From contig QHVB01000025.1 in the NCBI GenBank assembly GCA_003222195.1, positions 432,504-496,503 on the forward strand: a DNA stretch of 64,000 bases. The letters run 5' to 3'. Under the pieces are notes generated by a model. That model saw only the letters and a list, made by a program, of their open reading frames with translations. It had not been told where the DNA came from and made no database searches. This stretch comes from Gemmatimonadota bacterium. GTDB lineage: Bacteria > Gemmatimonadota > Gemmatimonadetes > Gemmatimonadales > GWC2-71-9. Positions 16,125 to 25,188 of this stretch are shown piece by piece; position 1 is the stretch's first letter; every line of letters starts with the position of its first letter. Position numbers and translations under genes: made by a program.

Positions 16125-17690
16125 ATGACTTGGCATCGCGCGTACCGGGCATTCCCGCTTCTCGTGCTGATCGCTGCCACTGGGTGCGACGGACACGAGC
16201 CGCTTGCCCCCCTGTTCATGGTGGTGGGCGCGCCGGCGAACCTCACGGCGACGGCGATCTCGTTTAGCCAGATCTCGCTGAGCTGGCAGGACAATGCCAA
16301 CTCCCCGAACGAGTCGGGCTTCGAGGTGCATCGCTCCAGCACCGGGCCCGCCGGCTCTTTCGGCTTCATTGGGACTGCGGGGCCACAAGCCACGAGCTAC
16401 TCCGACGCGGGACTCACCGGTCTCACGCAGTACTGCTACAAAGTTCGAGCCTATCGCGTCACGGGCAAAAAGACCACCTACTCCGAGTTTTCAGCTGTCG
16501 CGTGCGCGACCACGCCGCGCGCTCCGGTGCCGACGGCGCCATCGGCCGTCAACGCGGCGCCCTTCCAGGGTTACAGGATCGATATCGCGTGGACCGACAA
16601 CTCCGCCGATGAAACCGGTTTCCGCGTGGAGCACTCGCCAAGCGCCACTGGGCCGTGGACCACCCTCGTCACAGCGGGCGCAAACGCGACGTCCGCGTTC
16701 GACTGGCAGATCGCTCTCGAGCAACCGCTGTGCTACCGCGTATTCGGATACAATTCCTACGGCGATTCTGACCCGTCGAACGTGGCCTGCACGGCTGTGC
16801 CGGCGGCACCGAGCAACCTGGTAGCGAGTCTCTCCGGTACAGCCGTGGATCTCTCGTGGACCAATAACTCCACTGTCGCGGGTGGCGTTGAGGTCCAGCG
16901 CGCTGGCGAGGGAGAGATCTCGGCCGTGATCGCCAATGTGGATGCGAACACGGCGGTCTATCACGACGCGCCACCTCCCGACAACACCTACACCTACTTC
17001 GTGCGCGCCACGGAGCATGGTGGAACGTCCGGCAGCTCGAACACCGTGCAGGTGCTCATCGCGATCTCGCCCCCCCAAGCGCCGACGGTTGTGGACGCGG
17101 TCCCAGCGGGCAGCAATGGCGTCAGCGTCGCCTGGAACGATGCGTCTCATAATGAGGAAGGCTTCAGGGTGGAGCGTTCGACCGATGGCGGCCTGAGCTG
17201 GGTCGCCGCGGGCAACACCGGCATGAACGAGCTGTCGTTCGGGGACTACTCTATAGAAGTAGTAAGCGAGCACGAGTTCTGCTATCACGTGATCGCGTTC
17301 AACCATGTGGGGGAATCGGCACCGTCGATTCGCGACTGCACCACACCGCCGGCCGCCCCGACCGATTTTACGGCGATCGCCATTGACGACTACACGGTCG
17401 ACCTCACGTGGGCCGACAACTCGGCTGTCGCAGAGGGCTATCAGGTGTGGGTCGATGACGGTTACTACGGCCAGTATGTCGTCGCCGACCTGCCTGCCGG
17501 CACGACATCTTTCCAACTCGTTGGCTACTACGCGTACGGGTACTTGTTTGGCGTCGCGGCCGTCAAGGACGGTGGGTACTCGGACTTCCAGTGGACGTAT
17601 GCGGCACCACCCGCGGGCGTCGCGCGCGTGCGCGCCGCGCCGCCGAAGGCTTTCCACCCGCCGCATCAACGCAAATTGACCGGCCGTTAA
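16125..17690 (+). CDS. Multi-fibronectin type III surface lipoprotein
   Basis: 521 residues from ATG 16125 with an ideal AAGGAGGAGG site. The leader ends in lipobox AATGC. The rest is five consecutive fibronectin type III modules of about 90-95 residues (starting near residues 36, 135, 226, 318 and 411), each with the pattern AP(A/S)NLxAxxxS..I.LSW.DNS....F.VxRS...G and a terminal CYxVxAxNxxGxSxxS. The short C-terminal tail is basic. Such proteins act as adhesins or spacers; no catalytic module is present. It is the third lipoprotein in a row with near-identical ribosome sites, and a terminator follows directly. Confidence 0.82.
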   Translation: MTWHRAYRAFPLLVLIAATGCDGHEPLAPLFMVVGAPANLTATAISFSQISLSWQDNANSPNESGFEVHRSSTGPAGSFGFIGTAGPQATSYSDAGLTGLTQYCYKVRAYRVTGKKTTYSEFSAVACATTPRAPVPTAPSAVNAAPFQGYRIDIAWTDNSADETGFRVEHSPSATGPWTTLVTAGANATSAFDWQIALEQPLCYRVFGYNSYGDSDPSNVACTAVPAAPSNLVASLSGTAVDLSWTNNSTVAGGVEVQRAGEGEISAVIANVDANTAVYHDAPPPDNTYTYFVRATEHGGTSGSSNTVQVLIAISPPQAPTVVDAVPAGSNGVSVAWNDASHNEEGFRVERSTDGGLSWVAAGNTGMNELSFGDYSIEVVSEHEFCYHVIAFNHVGESAPSIRDCTTPPAAPTDFTAIAIDDYTVDLTWADNSAVAEGYQVWVDDGYYGQYVVADLPAGTTSFQLVGYYAYGYLFGVAAVKDGGYSDFQWTYAAPPAGVARVRAAPPKAFHPPHQRKLTGR

Positions 17691-17703
17691 CCCGCAAACG
17701 GGA

Positions 17704-17734
17704 AGGGGCAGCGGCGGCGCTGCCCCTCTCTTCT
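17704..17734 (+). terminator. Rho-independent terminator after the lipoprotein genes
   Basis: The hairpin AGGGGCAGCG / CGCTGCCCCT (17704-17727, 10-bp stem, 4-base loop) is followed by the pyrimidine-rich CTCTTCT. It sits 13 bases after the FN3 gene stop and before the kinase gene. Confidence 0.75.
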
Positions 17735-17768
17735 ATCAGAACGTTTCGAATCGCATAGATTCGAGGCT

Positions 17769-19763
17769 ATGGACACCGTGTCCTGCGCGCGCTGTGGTAC
17801 GAGCCTCGGCTCGGGGGCGCTGTTTTGCCCGCGCTGTGGGACGAGCATTCCGCCGGCGCGCGGGGAGGCTGTAACGACCATACCCCTCGGGCAGCCGGCC
17901 GACGCACGGGGGACCCTGGCCGATGCGCTGCGGCACGCCACGCTGGGTGAATACGAGATCCTCGCCGAGCTAGGCCACGGCGGCATGGCCACGGTCTATC
18001 TGGCCCATGATATCGCCCTCGACCGCAAAGTCGCGATCAAAGTGCTTGCGCCTGCCTTGCTCTTGATGGGCGAGGGTATGGTGGAGCGGTTCAAGCGCGA
18101 AGCGCGGACGGCGGCCGCGCTCAGCCATCCGCATATCATTCCCATTTTTGCGGTCAAGCAACGCGAACACATCATGTACTTCGTGATGAAGTACGTGCAG
18201 GGACGCCCGCTCGATGCCGTCGTTCACGACGTCGGACGCCTGGCGATCCCTCTGGTGCAAACCATTCTCGCGCAGGTGGGTGACGCCCTCGGGTACGCGC
18301 ATCGGCACGGCGTCATTCATCGAGACATCAAATCCGCCAACATCATGATCGACGAAGAGGGTTCGGCGGTCGTCACTGATTTCGGCATTGCGAAGGTGCA
18401 GGAAGCAGAGGGGCTCACCATGACCGGCGTGACCGTCGGCACGCCCGCGTACATGAGTCCGGAGCAATGCGCCACCTGCGAAGTCTCAGGGGCTTCTGAC
18501 CAGTACTCTCTCGGAGTGGTGGCGTACGAAATGCTCACCGGGCACCTTCCGTTCCAAAGCAATTCGAGCATGACGGTGATGTACGCCCATTTCAACGAGC
18601 GTCCGGTCGACATCACACGACTGCGTCCCGATTGTCCGCCCAACCTTGCCGCCGCCGTGATGCAGATGTTAGAGAAGGAACCCGAGGAGCGCTGGCCGAC
18701 GATGGACGACGTCGTGGCGGTCTGCGGCCGGCCGTCCCTGCGCCATGACGACCCGATTCGCAGCGAGATGATCACGCTGGCGAAGGCGGGCGGCCAGTCG
18801 GAGCTCGTCGCGGCAATGAATGTGCCGACCAGCCCGATCGCGCTGGCGAAATCGCGCCGCTTGGTAACTGCGCCGCGTCGAGTGGCCCGCTGGTGGTTGG
18901 TCCTCGGCGCCGTCGGTAGCGCTGCGCTGCTGTGGTGGGCGGCACCATGGCGGTTCGTGGGCGTCGCGCCTCCCCCCCCCGGTGCTGTCGACACGGCGGT
19001 GACGGCTCCGCCCGCAGCGCCTCCGCCCGCACCAGTGGCGGCTGACACCACGGCCCGGCGACCCCGCGAGTCGCGTGTCACAGCGCGCGTCACGCCGCCG
19101 GCACCACGCCGACCAGCGCCCGCGAACCCGCCCCGCACCGATTCTGTCCTGCCCCCCGCAGTTGCGGCGCGTCAGGAGGACAGCGTGTTGACCTCGCTCC
19201 GGGCGACCGCCCTCGCCGCGATGCGGCGTGCGATCGGCGCGCGCGCGACGGCGGCGGAGCTGGGGCGCGGCGACACGATGCTGCGAGGGGCGGACTCATT
19301 GGCCACCGCGGGACGACTGTCTGAGGCGATGATGCGGATGGTCGCGGTCACGTCGTTGTGGAACGAGACCGAGCGGCTGGCGCGGGCGCGCGCGGCGCGC
19401 GACACGGCACCGAGCGCCGCCGCGCCGGCTGTCCCCGACCCGCGCGGGGCAATCGAGTCGGTGATCGCCGCGTACGGCGGGGCGCTGGAAACGCGCGACA
19501 TCGGCAAGGTACGCCTGGCGTATCCCGGCCTCACGGCGGCGCAACAACAGGGCTGGGCGGATCTCTTCCGAGCCGCGCGGACCCTGAAAGCCAGCTTGAC
19601 GGTGACCGCGCTCGATGTGCGCGGGAGTCTGGCAGACGCGACTGTGAGCGGTATTTACGAATTCGACAACACGACGACCGGACGACTCGAGCGCCGGCCC
19701 GTGACATTCCACGCGACGCTGGTCGCGGACCCGAGCGGATGGCGACTCAGCGCCATCCACTGA
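17769..19763 (+). CDS. Hanks-type Ser/Thr protein kinase with N-terminal zinc ribbon and extracytoplasmic domain
   Basis: 664 residues from ATG 17769. Residues 6-25 form a double CxxC zinc ribbon (CARCGTSLGSGALFCPRCG). The kinase domain (about 60-330) has the glycine loop ELGHGGMATVY, VAIKVLAP with the catalytic Lys, HRDIKSANIM with Asp186, DFGIAK and the GTPAYMSPEQ activation segment. A single transmembrane helix starts at residue 375 (WWLVLGAVGSAALLWW), followed by a Pro/Ala/Thr-rich stretch and an outside domain of about 200 residues ending in a fold of nuclear-transport-factor-like appearance (AIESVIAAYGGALETRD...). It would phosphorylate cytoplasmic targets in response to an external signal. 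A run of nine C at 18972-18980 lies just after the transmembrane helix. Confidence 0.92.
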   Translation: MDTVSCARCGTSLGSGALFCPRCGTSIPPARGEAVTTIPLGQPADARGTLADALRHATLGEYEILAELGHGGMATVYLAHDIALDRKVAIKVLAPALLLMGEGMVERFKREARTAAALSHPHIIPIFAVKQREHIMYFVMKYVQGRPLDAVVHDVGRLAIPLVQTILAQVGDALGYAHRHGVIHRDIKSANIMIDEEGSAVVTDFGIAKVQEAEGLTMTGVTVGTPAYMSPEQCATCEVSGASDQYSLGVVAYEMLTGHLPFQSNSSMTVMYAHFNERPVDITRLRPDCPPNLAAAVMQMLEKEPEERWPTMDDVVAVCGRPSLRHDDPIRSEMITLAKAGGQSELVAAMNVPTSPIALAKSRRLVTAPRRVARWWLVLGAVGSAALLWWAAPWRFVGVAPPPPGAVDTAVTAPPAAPPPAPVAADTTARRPRESRVTARVTPPAPRRPAPANPPRTDSVLPPAVAARQEDSVLTSLRATALAAMRRAIGARATAAELGRGDTMLRGADSLATAGRLSEAMMRMVAVTSLWNETERLARARAARDTAPSAAAPAVPDPRGAIESVIAAYGGALETRDIGKVRLAYPGLTAAQQQGWADLFRAARTLKASLTVTALDVRGSLADATVSGIYEFDNTTTGRLERRPVTFHATLVADPSGWRLSAIH

Positions 19764-19770
19764 TCACTCC

Positions 19771-21078
19771 TCAGAAGTTGTAATCGAGCCCGGCCGTCCA
19801 CACCACGTTGGGACGCAGTCCCCCGCGATTCAGCGGCCACATGGTGTTCGTGACGATCGTGATTCCCGAGCTCGTCAGAAACTTGAACCCAAACGAGGCG
19901 TTGATGATGTCGTCGCGCTGATTGGGGATGTTCGTCGGCTCCACGGTGCGACGGAACGGGACGTCGTACGTCACCGTCCCCGGCAACTTGACCTTGCTCT
20001 CTCCCACCTGCAGCTCGGAGACGACATCGGCTGCCATCGTCGCCCAAGGCGCCATGAGATGGTCGAACCCCACCGTCACGAGCACCGCGCTGTTCAGCGA
20101 ATCGCTGTTGCGCAGCAGATAACCGATGTTGGCGTGCGGGGCGAACGGGCCGAATCGCGCAGACAGGATCCCGAGGCCCCGCGCCGAGAAGTGCCCCGAT
20201 CCGAGGAGATCAACCGCGCTCCCGGTGGGGAATCGCGCGTCGCCGAGCAGCGCGAAACCGGTCCGTTCCGACTGCGTCACGTTGACCTTGACCCGCACCG
20301 CCATGTCCCCAACGCCGGTGGCGGAACCCGTCACGGAGCGTGACGTGGTCAAAATGGGATTGGCGGGCGTGCCGCCGAAGAAATGCGCGGCGAGAGAATC
20401 GGCGAAGGAAATGATCTGCGCGTCGCTCGTGCCGACGAGGGATGTGGTGACGATCGGGAGCGCCACACCGACGTCCACGCGGTCGAGCAGTCCAAAGCTG
20501 ACGAAGAACGACGTGACCGTCATGGCGAGATCGAGCCTCAGCCGCAGCTCGATCACGTCGTTTTCGAGTCGCGGGACGCCGTAGGGCGCGCAGGACTGGC
20601 CTTGAATGCTGTCGCAGGCGGGCGAATTGACATTCTCGTGCACGAAGTTCAAGCGAATGTCGTCGAGGCCGATGCCCCGCAGTGTCGTGAAGTGCAGGCG
20701 GTTGATATTCGCCCCGACGAAGACGCGCCCCCGGCCGAGCGTCTGCGCGCGTTCCGCGAACACCGGGCCCGGCGACACGGATGTCCGGACTGGAGCGCCG
20801 ACCTCGAACCGAAACGTCGAGCCACCGCTCGTGGCGCTCACGGGAATGCCGGCGACGTTTGTGCCGATGGCATTGCCGAGAAACGAAATCAGGATGCCAT
20901 TTTGCGAACTGGCCGACGTGATGAAATGGTTGGCGTGCACGCCGGTGCCACCGAGAAACAACGGTTGCTGCCCCGGCGTGAACACGAACAGCTCGGAGAT
21001 CTTCTCGCGCAGTCCTTGTGCACCGGCCGGCCTGGATGCGAGCAACAGTGCTGCCAAACCCCACACGACGCGCCGCAT
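19771..21078 (-). CDS. Outer-membrane beta-barrel protein
   Basis: 435 residues starting at ATG 21078 behind GAGGAGG. A clear Sec signal peptide (MRRVVWGLAALLLASRPAGAQ) is followed by alternating amphipathic strands (VFVGANINRLHF, VIELRLRLDLAMTVTSFFVSFGL, VDVGVALPIVTTSL, MAVRVKVNVTQ, FALLGDARFPTG) and a final LDYNF ending in Phe, the outer-membrane sorting signal. The pattern resembles transporter-like barrels of the phenol meta-pathway group (PF13557 type), but the solute is unknown. An internal pair of cysteines (ACDSIQGQSCAPYG) marks an extracellular loop. It is followed by, and probably co-transcribed with, nothing downstream; the kinase gene converges on it. Confidence 0.75.
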   Translation of the reverse strand: MRRVVWGLAALLLASRPAGAQGLREKISELFVFTPGQQPLFLGGTGVHANHFITSASSQNGILISFLGNAIGTNVAGIPVSATSGGSTFRFEVGAPVRTSVSPGPVFAERAQTLGRGRVFVGANINRLHFTTLRGIGLDDIRLNFVHENVNSPACDSIQGQSCAPYGVPRLENDVIELRLRLDLAMTVTSFFVSFGLLDRVDVGVALPIVTTSLVGTSDAQIISFADSLAAHFFGGTPANPILTTSRSVTGSATGVGDMAVRVKVNVTQSERTGFALLGDARFPTGSAVDLLGSGHFSARGLGILSARFGPFAPHANIGYLLRNSDSLNSAVLVTVGFDHLMAPWATMAADVVSELQVGESKVKLPGTVTYDVPFRRTVEPTNIPNQRDDIINASFGFKFLTSSGITIVTNTMWPLNRGGLRPNVVWTAGLDYNF

Positions 21079-21108
21079 GAATCCTCCTCGGGCTCGAAAA
21101 GACTCGGG

Positions 21109-23166
21109 TTACCAGATGCTCGGCACTCTCTGCTTCGGCCGCACCATCGCATCGCCTTCCTTGCACCCAAACGCCCGCGCGAACGCCGGAATGTTCGAGA
21201 GCGGGCCGTTGACGCGCCACTGCTCGGGCGCGTGCGGATCCACCGTCACCCGCGTGCGGAGCTGTTCGGGCCGGTTGTGGACGCGCCAGCTCTGGGCGTA
21301 CGAAATGAAATAACGCTGTTCCGGGGTGTAGCCCTCGATGAGACCAGGACGTCCGCTACGCGCCAACGCGGCCTGCAGCGCGTCGTATCCCACCAGCAGG
21401 CCGCCCCAGTCCGCGATGTTCTCGCCCTCGGTGAGCTTGCCATTCACGTGGAACGTGTCGACCTGGATGTACTCGTTGAATTGGCGTTCCACGAGCGCGG
21501 CCTGCTCGACGAAGTGCGTCGAGTCGGAAGGCTGCCACCAGTCGCGCAGGTTGCCCCGCGCGTCGTAGTGCCGGCCCTCGTCGTCGAACCCGTGCGTCAG
21601 CTCGTGGCCCGCCCAGCTCCCGCCCAGCGAGCCGTAGTTCGCGGCATCGTCCGCGCGCGCATCGAACGTCTGTGGCATCAGCGCGCCGGCCGGAAATACC
21701 ATCTCGTTCTTCGTGGCATCGTAGTACGCGTTGACGGTGGGGACGGTGATGCCCCACTCGGTGGTATCGACGGGCATCCCCGGCCGGTTCACGGTGCGCT
21801 GCCACTCGAACGCATTGGCTTGCGTGGCGTTGAGGACGAACGGCCCCTCTGCGACGCGGAGGCGAGAATAGTCCCGCCAGCGGTCCGGATAGCCGACCTT
21901 CTCGCCCATGCGCGCCAGCTTGTCGAGCGCCTGGGCGCGGGTCGAATCCGTCATCCAGGTGAGGTGCAGCAGGCGCTCGTGAAACGCGGCGCGGATGTCG
22001 TCGATGACCGCGCGCGCGTGTGTGCGCGCTTCGGGCGGGAAGGTCTTCGCGACATACGCCCGGCCGAGTGCCTCACCCAGGTCGCCGTCGGTCTCGCGGA
22101 GACAGCGCTTCCAGCGGGGCAGCAGCGCCTTGGCGCCGCTGAACCGGGATCGGAACGCAAAGTCTTCATTGACGAATGCCGTGCTGAGCCACGGAGCGGC
22201 CGACGCGACCGTGTGATACGTGAGGTAGGCCCGCCATGCCGCGAGCGGCGTCGCCTGCAACAGCGAGTCGACGCGATGCACGAAGTCCGGCTGGGCGACG
22301 TTGACCTTCCGCACCGGCGCCCGCAGCCCGATCGCGCGGAAGTACCCCGGCCACCCGACGCGGGACGCGAGCGCCGTCAGCTGCTCGACGCTCATGGGAT
22401 GGTCGGTCTTGGCCGGATCGCGCCGTTCAACGCGAGTCATCGACGCCTGCGCCAATGACGTCTCGAGCGCCATCACCTGCGCCGCCGCGCCGTCGGCCGC
22501 TACGGAATCCTGCCCCACGAGACGCAACAGGCTCGCGACATGAGTCACGAAGGCCCGTCGCGTCGAGTCGGCGGCCGCGCCCTCCGCGAGGTAGTAGTCC
22601 CGATCCGGCAGCCCGAGCCCGCCTTGAGACAACCAGGTCAGGTAGTGCGCGGCATCGTGCGGATCGACGTCAGGCGAATAGCGGAAGGCGACGTTGACAC
22701 CGAGCACCTGCAGTTTGGCGACCTGTGGCAGGATGCGCGTCCGCGTCGTGATCGAATCGATGCCCAAGAGCCACGGCCGAATCGGATTCGCTCCCGCCGC
22801 CTCGATCGCCGTCGAGTCCATACACGTGGCGTAAAACGTCCCGAGTTTGCGCGGCGTGCTGTCGGGCGGGAAGGTGCTGCGATGCGCGGCGGCGTCCTCC
22901 AGCACGGAGCGCACGACGAGCTCGTTGCGGTCGCTCATGTCGCGGGTCACCCCGGAGGACGAGTACGCCGCGGGAATCGTATCGTGCGCGAGCCACGCAC
23001 CGTTGGCGAACCGGGAAAAGTCCCCGCACGCCGAGACGGTCGTATCGATCCAGCGTACGTCGACGACCTTGAGTGGTGGCCACGCACTTCCCGCGGGCGC
23101 TGCTTGGGCTATGGCCGATGCAGGCAAAACGACGGACAGTATGACGGCGAACGCGGCGCGCGACAT
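21109..23166 (-). CDS. M13-family (neprilysin/PepO) zinc metallopeptidase, secreted
   Basis: 685 residues with a Sec signal peptide (MSRAAFAVILSVVLPASAIAQ). The N-terminal half is the helical M13_N domain (CGDFSRFANGAWL, LGTFYATCMD, GLGLPDRDYYL). The catalytic half has NAYYDATKNEMVFPAGAL, GHELTHGFDDEGRHYD with His521-Glu522-His525 as zinc ligands and base, and ENIADWGG supplying the third ligand. The family length (about 680) matches. The C-terminal Cys-x-Val-Trp ending of classical members is replaced by VPSIW. It would digest peptides of fewer than about 40 residues in the periplasm or outside. It lies 30 bases upstream of the barrel gene on the same strand. Confidence 0.95.
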   Translation of the reverse strand: MSRAAFAVILSVVLPASAIAQAAPAGSAWPPLKVVDVRWIDTTVSACGDFSRFANGAWLAHDTIPAAYSSSGVTRDMSDRNELVVRSVLEDAAAHRSTFPPDSTPRKLGTFYATCMDSTAIEAAGANPIRPWLLGIDSITTRTRILPQVAKLQVLGVNVAFRYSPDVDPHDAAHYLTWLSQGGLGLPDRDYYLAEGAAADSTRRAFVTHVASLLRLVGQDSVAADGAAAQVMALETSLAQASMTRVERRDPAKTDHPMSVEQLTALASRVGWPGYFRAIGLRAPVRKVNVAQPDFVHRVDSLLQATPLAAWRAYLTYHTVASAAPWLSTAFVNEDFAFRSRFSGAKALLPRWKRCLRETDGDLGEALGRAYVAKTFPPEARTHARAVIDDIRAAFHERLLHLTWMTDSTRAQALDKLARMGEKVGYPDRWRDYSRLRVAEGPFVLNATQANAFEWQRTVNRPGMPVDTTEWGITVPTVNAYYDATKNEMVFPAGALMPQTFDARADDAANYGSLGGSWAGHELTHGFDDEGRHYDARGNLRDWWQPSDSTHFVEQAALVERQFNEYIQVDTFHVNGKLTEGENIADWGGLLVGYDALQAALARSGRPGLIEGYTPEQRYFISYAQSWRVHNRPEQLRTRVTVDPHAPEQWRVNGPLSNIPAFARAFGCKEGDAMVRPKQRVPSIW

Positions 23167-23233
23167 GCGACTGTCTCCCGAGAAAAAGGAAAGGCAATGC
23201 TATCGCGTGGTGCCGGGCTCGTCAAAAAGCGGT

Positions 23234-24127
23234 CTACAGGGTGACAGTTTCGGGTGGCGGCGCCGCAAGCGCCCGCGTCGCGGTCGCGATCAGGGCCTGC
23301 CGTTTCGTCCCCAGACGCTGCATTGCCTCGTCTCGCTCGCTTTCCTTCTTATAGACGGCCGCGACCGCGCTTCCCGACCCGCATAGCCGGACCCATACCG
23401 GACCGGTTTCGGCGAGCCGCTCATACAGTGTCCGCAACTCCGGATGTTTCGCGAACACCACCGGCTCGAAATCATTGCCGCCGAGGCGTCCGATGCTGCC
23501 CCACGTGCTCAGCGCGTCCCCATCGAGCGTCACGGGCCCGCGCGGTTCTGGCGAACGATGCTGTTCGTCCCACCAGGCGTACGCGTCCGGTGTAGCGACC
23601 TGCAACGGTGGCACCGCGATGAGGGCGGGTAGTGAGGGCGGGGCGGGCAACCGGAATTGACGCTCGCCCCGGCCCCACGCCACCGCCAATGGGGCACCAC
23701 CGGTCAAGAACGCCACGTCGGCGCCGAGTCGCGCGGCGAAATGCAGCAGCTCATGTCGCGGCACGGCGTTTCCCGCGAGCACGTTCACCGCCTGAAGCGC
23801 TGCGGCGGCGTCGCTCGAGCCGCCGCCCAGCCCGGTGCGCACCGGAATTCGCTTGCTGAGCGTGATGGCGACACCGAACCGGTTGCCGGTGGCATCGAGG
23901 ACCGCCCGCGCGGCACGCACCGCCAGATTCTCGTCGACCGGGCCGAGATCCGGTCCATCGACCTCGAGCGTCACGCTGGAATCGGTGCGGCGCACTACCA
24001 GCTCATCGGCGAGCTCGAGCAGCGCGAATGCGGTTTCGATCTGATGGAAGCCCGAGGTTTCACGCGCGAGGATCCGCAGAAACAGGTTGACCTTGGCGTG
24101 TGCCGCGATGCGAACGGCCGTGCTCAC
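23234..24127 (-). CDS. ispE: 4-diphosphocytidyl-2-C-methyl-D-erythritol kinase
   Basis: GHMP kinase of 297 residues that phosphorylates the 2-hydroxyl of CDP-methylerythritol in the MEP isoprenoid pathway. Motifs: AHAKVNLFLRI at the N-terminus with the substrate Lys, TGLGGGSSDAAAAL as the ATP-binding GHMP loop, LGADVAFLTGG with the catalytic Asp, and LCGSGSAVAAVY near the C-terminus. It starts at GTG 24127, overlapping the upstream gene stop as GTGA. Only this MEP-pathway gene is in the window. The C-terminal tail (ATRALAAPPPETVTL) is slightly longer than usual. Confidence 0.95.
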   Translation of the reverse strand: MSTAVRIAAHAKVNLFLRILARETSGFHQIETAFALLELADELVVRRTDSSVTLEVDGPDLGPVDENLAVRAARAVLDATGNRFGVAITLSKRIPVRTGLGGGSSDAAAALQAVNVLAGNAVPRHELLHFAARLGADVAFLTGGAPLAVAWGRGERQFRLPAPPSLPALIAVPPLQVATPDAYAWWDEQHRSPEPRGPVTLDGDALSTWGSIGRLGGNDFEPVVFAKHPELRTLYERLAETGPVWVRLCGSGSAVAAVYKKESERDEAMQRLGTKRQALIATATRALAAPPPETVTL

Positions 24128-25188
24128 GCCGTCCCCCCGGGGGGCGGGGAGGGCGGGGGGGGCGGGGCGCTACCGAGGTCGCGCAGCCTGAGGTGGAGTC
24201 GCGACAGCGACCACAGTCCCAGGAGCGTGATCGGCAAAAATGTCGTGAGGTGGTATGTCAACGCGTAGCTTACCGCGAGACTCGGATCCACGCTGTACAG
24301 CTTGAGGGTGAGCAGCGTCGCCGCTTCGAATACACCGAGAAAACTGGGCGTCGAGGGAACCGCGACCCCGAAGCCGATGATCCCCTGCAGCAGGAGCGCC
24401 GCTTCGATCGGAATATGGAGTCCGAACGCGCGAAAGCAGATCGCGAATGCAGCCGCGTTCGTGATCCAGAGCACCAGCGACCACAGAACGACACCCGCGA
24501 ATCGCGCGGGACTCTTGAGCACCGCAAGCCCCTCGATGATGCCATCCAGGAAGCGAATCGGTCGATCCGCGGCGCTGACCGGCAGCACGCGCCGCGCGAA
24601 GCGCTCGATGAACGCCAGCCACGGACCCGGCCGGTTCGCCATGAGCAGCGCGACCGCGAGCAGCAACCCAAACAGCAGCGCCGTGGACGCCGCGATGGTC
24701 GAAAGTGATCGGCCCCGTACGAGGGCGTGAGCGGGGAAGGACGGCGCGGCGATCGCGACGGCCATCAGCGCCAGCATCACGAGCGCGTCGAAGATGCGCT
24801 CGACACCGATCGATCCGAGTGCGGTGGTGAAGCGCACTGGCAGCTGGCGCGACGCCACATACGCGCGCGCGAATTCGCCCGCCCGCGCGGGAAGCAGGTT
24901 GTTCGCCATGAAGCCGATCGTCATGGCGTGCCACAGGGGCATGAACGGAAACGGCTGGCCGTTGCCCTCGCGCAGGATCGACCGCCAACGGATCGCTCGC
25001 ACCGGGAATGTCAGTGTTGCCACGAAGACCGTGAGCAGGAGCAGCCAGCCGTTTGCGTGCTGCGCGTCCGCCCAGACTTTGCGGGGATCGATCTTGTAGA
25101 GCACCCAAGCCAGCAGTGCCACACTGATGGCGAGCCCAATGAGCCAGGCCCCCCGCCACCGCTTACTCGGGTTCGATCGCGAGGACAA
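24124..25188 (-). CDS. Lysylphosphatidylglycerol synthase-type flippase-like membrane protein (UPF0104)
   Basis: 354-residue integral membrane protein. The frame is open well into the upstream gene, but sequence before residue 1 here is antisense-like; TTG 25188 (reading MSSRSNPSKRWRGAWLIG) is the most sensible start. It then has about eight transmembrane segments: AWLIGLAISVALLAWVLY, WLLLLTVFVATLTFPV, ALVMLALMAVAIAAP, ALLFGLLLAVALLMA, FAGVVLWSLVLWITNAAA and others. The NNLLPARAGEFARAY motif and VPSTPSFLGVFEAA motif are diagnostic for the UPF0104/LPG_synthase_TM family, involved in lipid or glycolipid handling. The C-terminal tail is Pro-rich. It overlaps the upstream Hpt-like gene by 26 bases and ispE by 4. 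Confidence 0.8.
   Translation of the reverse strand: MSSRSNPSKRWRGAWLIGLAISVALLAWVLYKIDPRKVWADAQHANGWLLLLTVFVATLTFPVRAIRWRSILREGNGQPFPFMPLWHAMTIGFMANNLLPARAGEFARAYVASRQLPVRFTTALGSIGVERIFDALVMLALMAVAIAAPSFPAHALVRGRSLSTIAASTALLFGLLLAVALLMANRPGPWLAFIERFARRVLPVSAADRPIRFLDGIIEGLAVLKSPARFAGVVLWSLVLWITNAAAFAICFRAFGLHIPIEAALLLQGIIGFGVAVPSTPSFLGVFEAATLLTLKLYSVDPSLAVSYALTYHLTTFLPITLLGLWSLSRLHLRLRDLGSAPPPPPSPPPGGTA
24139..24167 (+). other. G-quadruplex-capable G-tract
   Basis: On the plus strand, G6-C-G4-A-G3-C-G8-C-G4 occupies 24139-24167, more than four runs of three or more G with one-base loops. It encodes the Pro-rich tail of the flippase-like protein on the opposite strand and lies just upstream of the ispE start. 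A structure here would form on the template strand of this operon. Confidence 0.6.

Noticed and set aside
20383..22458. Plus-strand open frame of 691 codons opposite the barrel and M13 peptidase genes
   Set aside because: It spans two real genes and their spacer on the other strand, with Arg/Asp-rich shadow composition.
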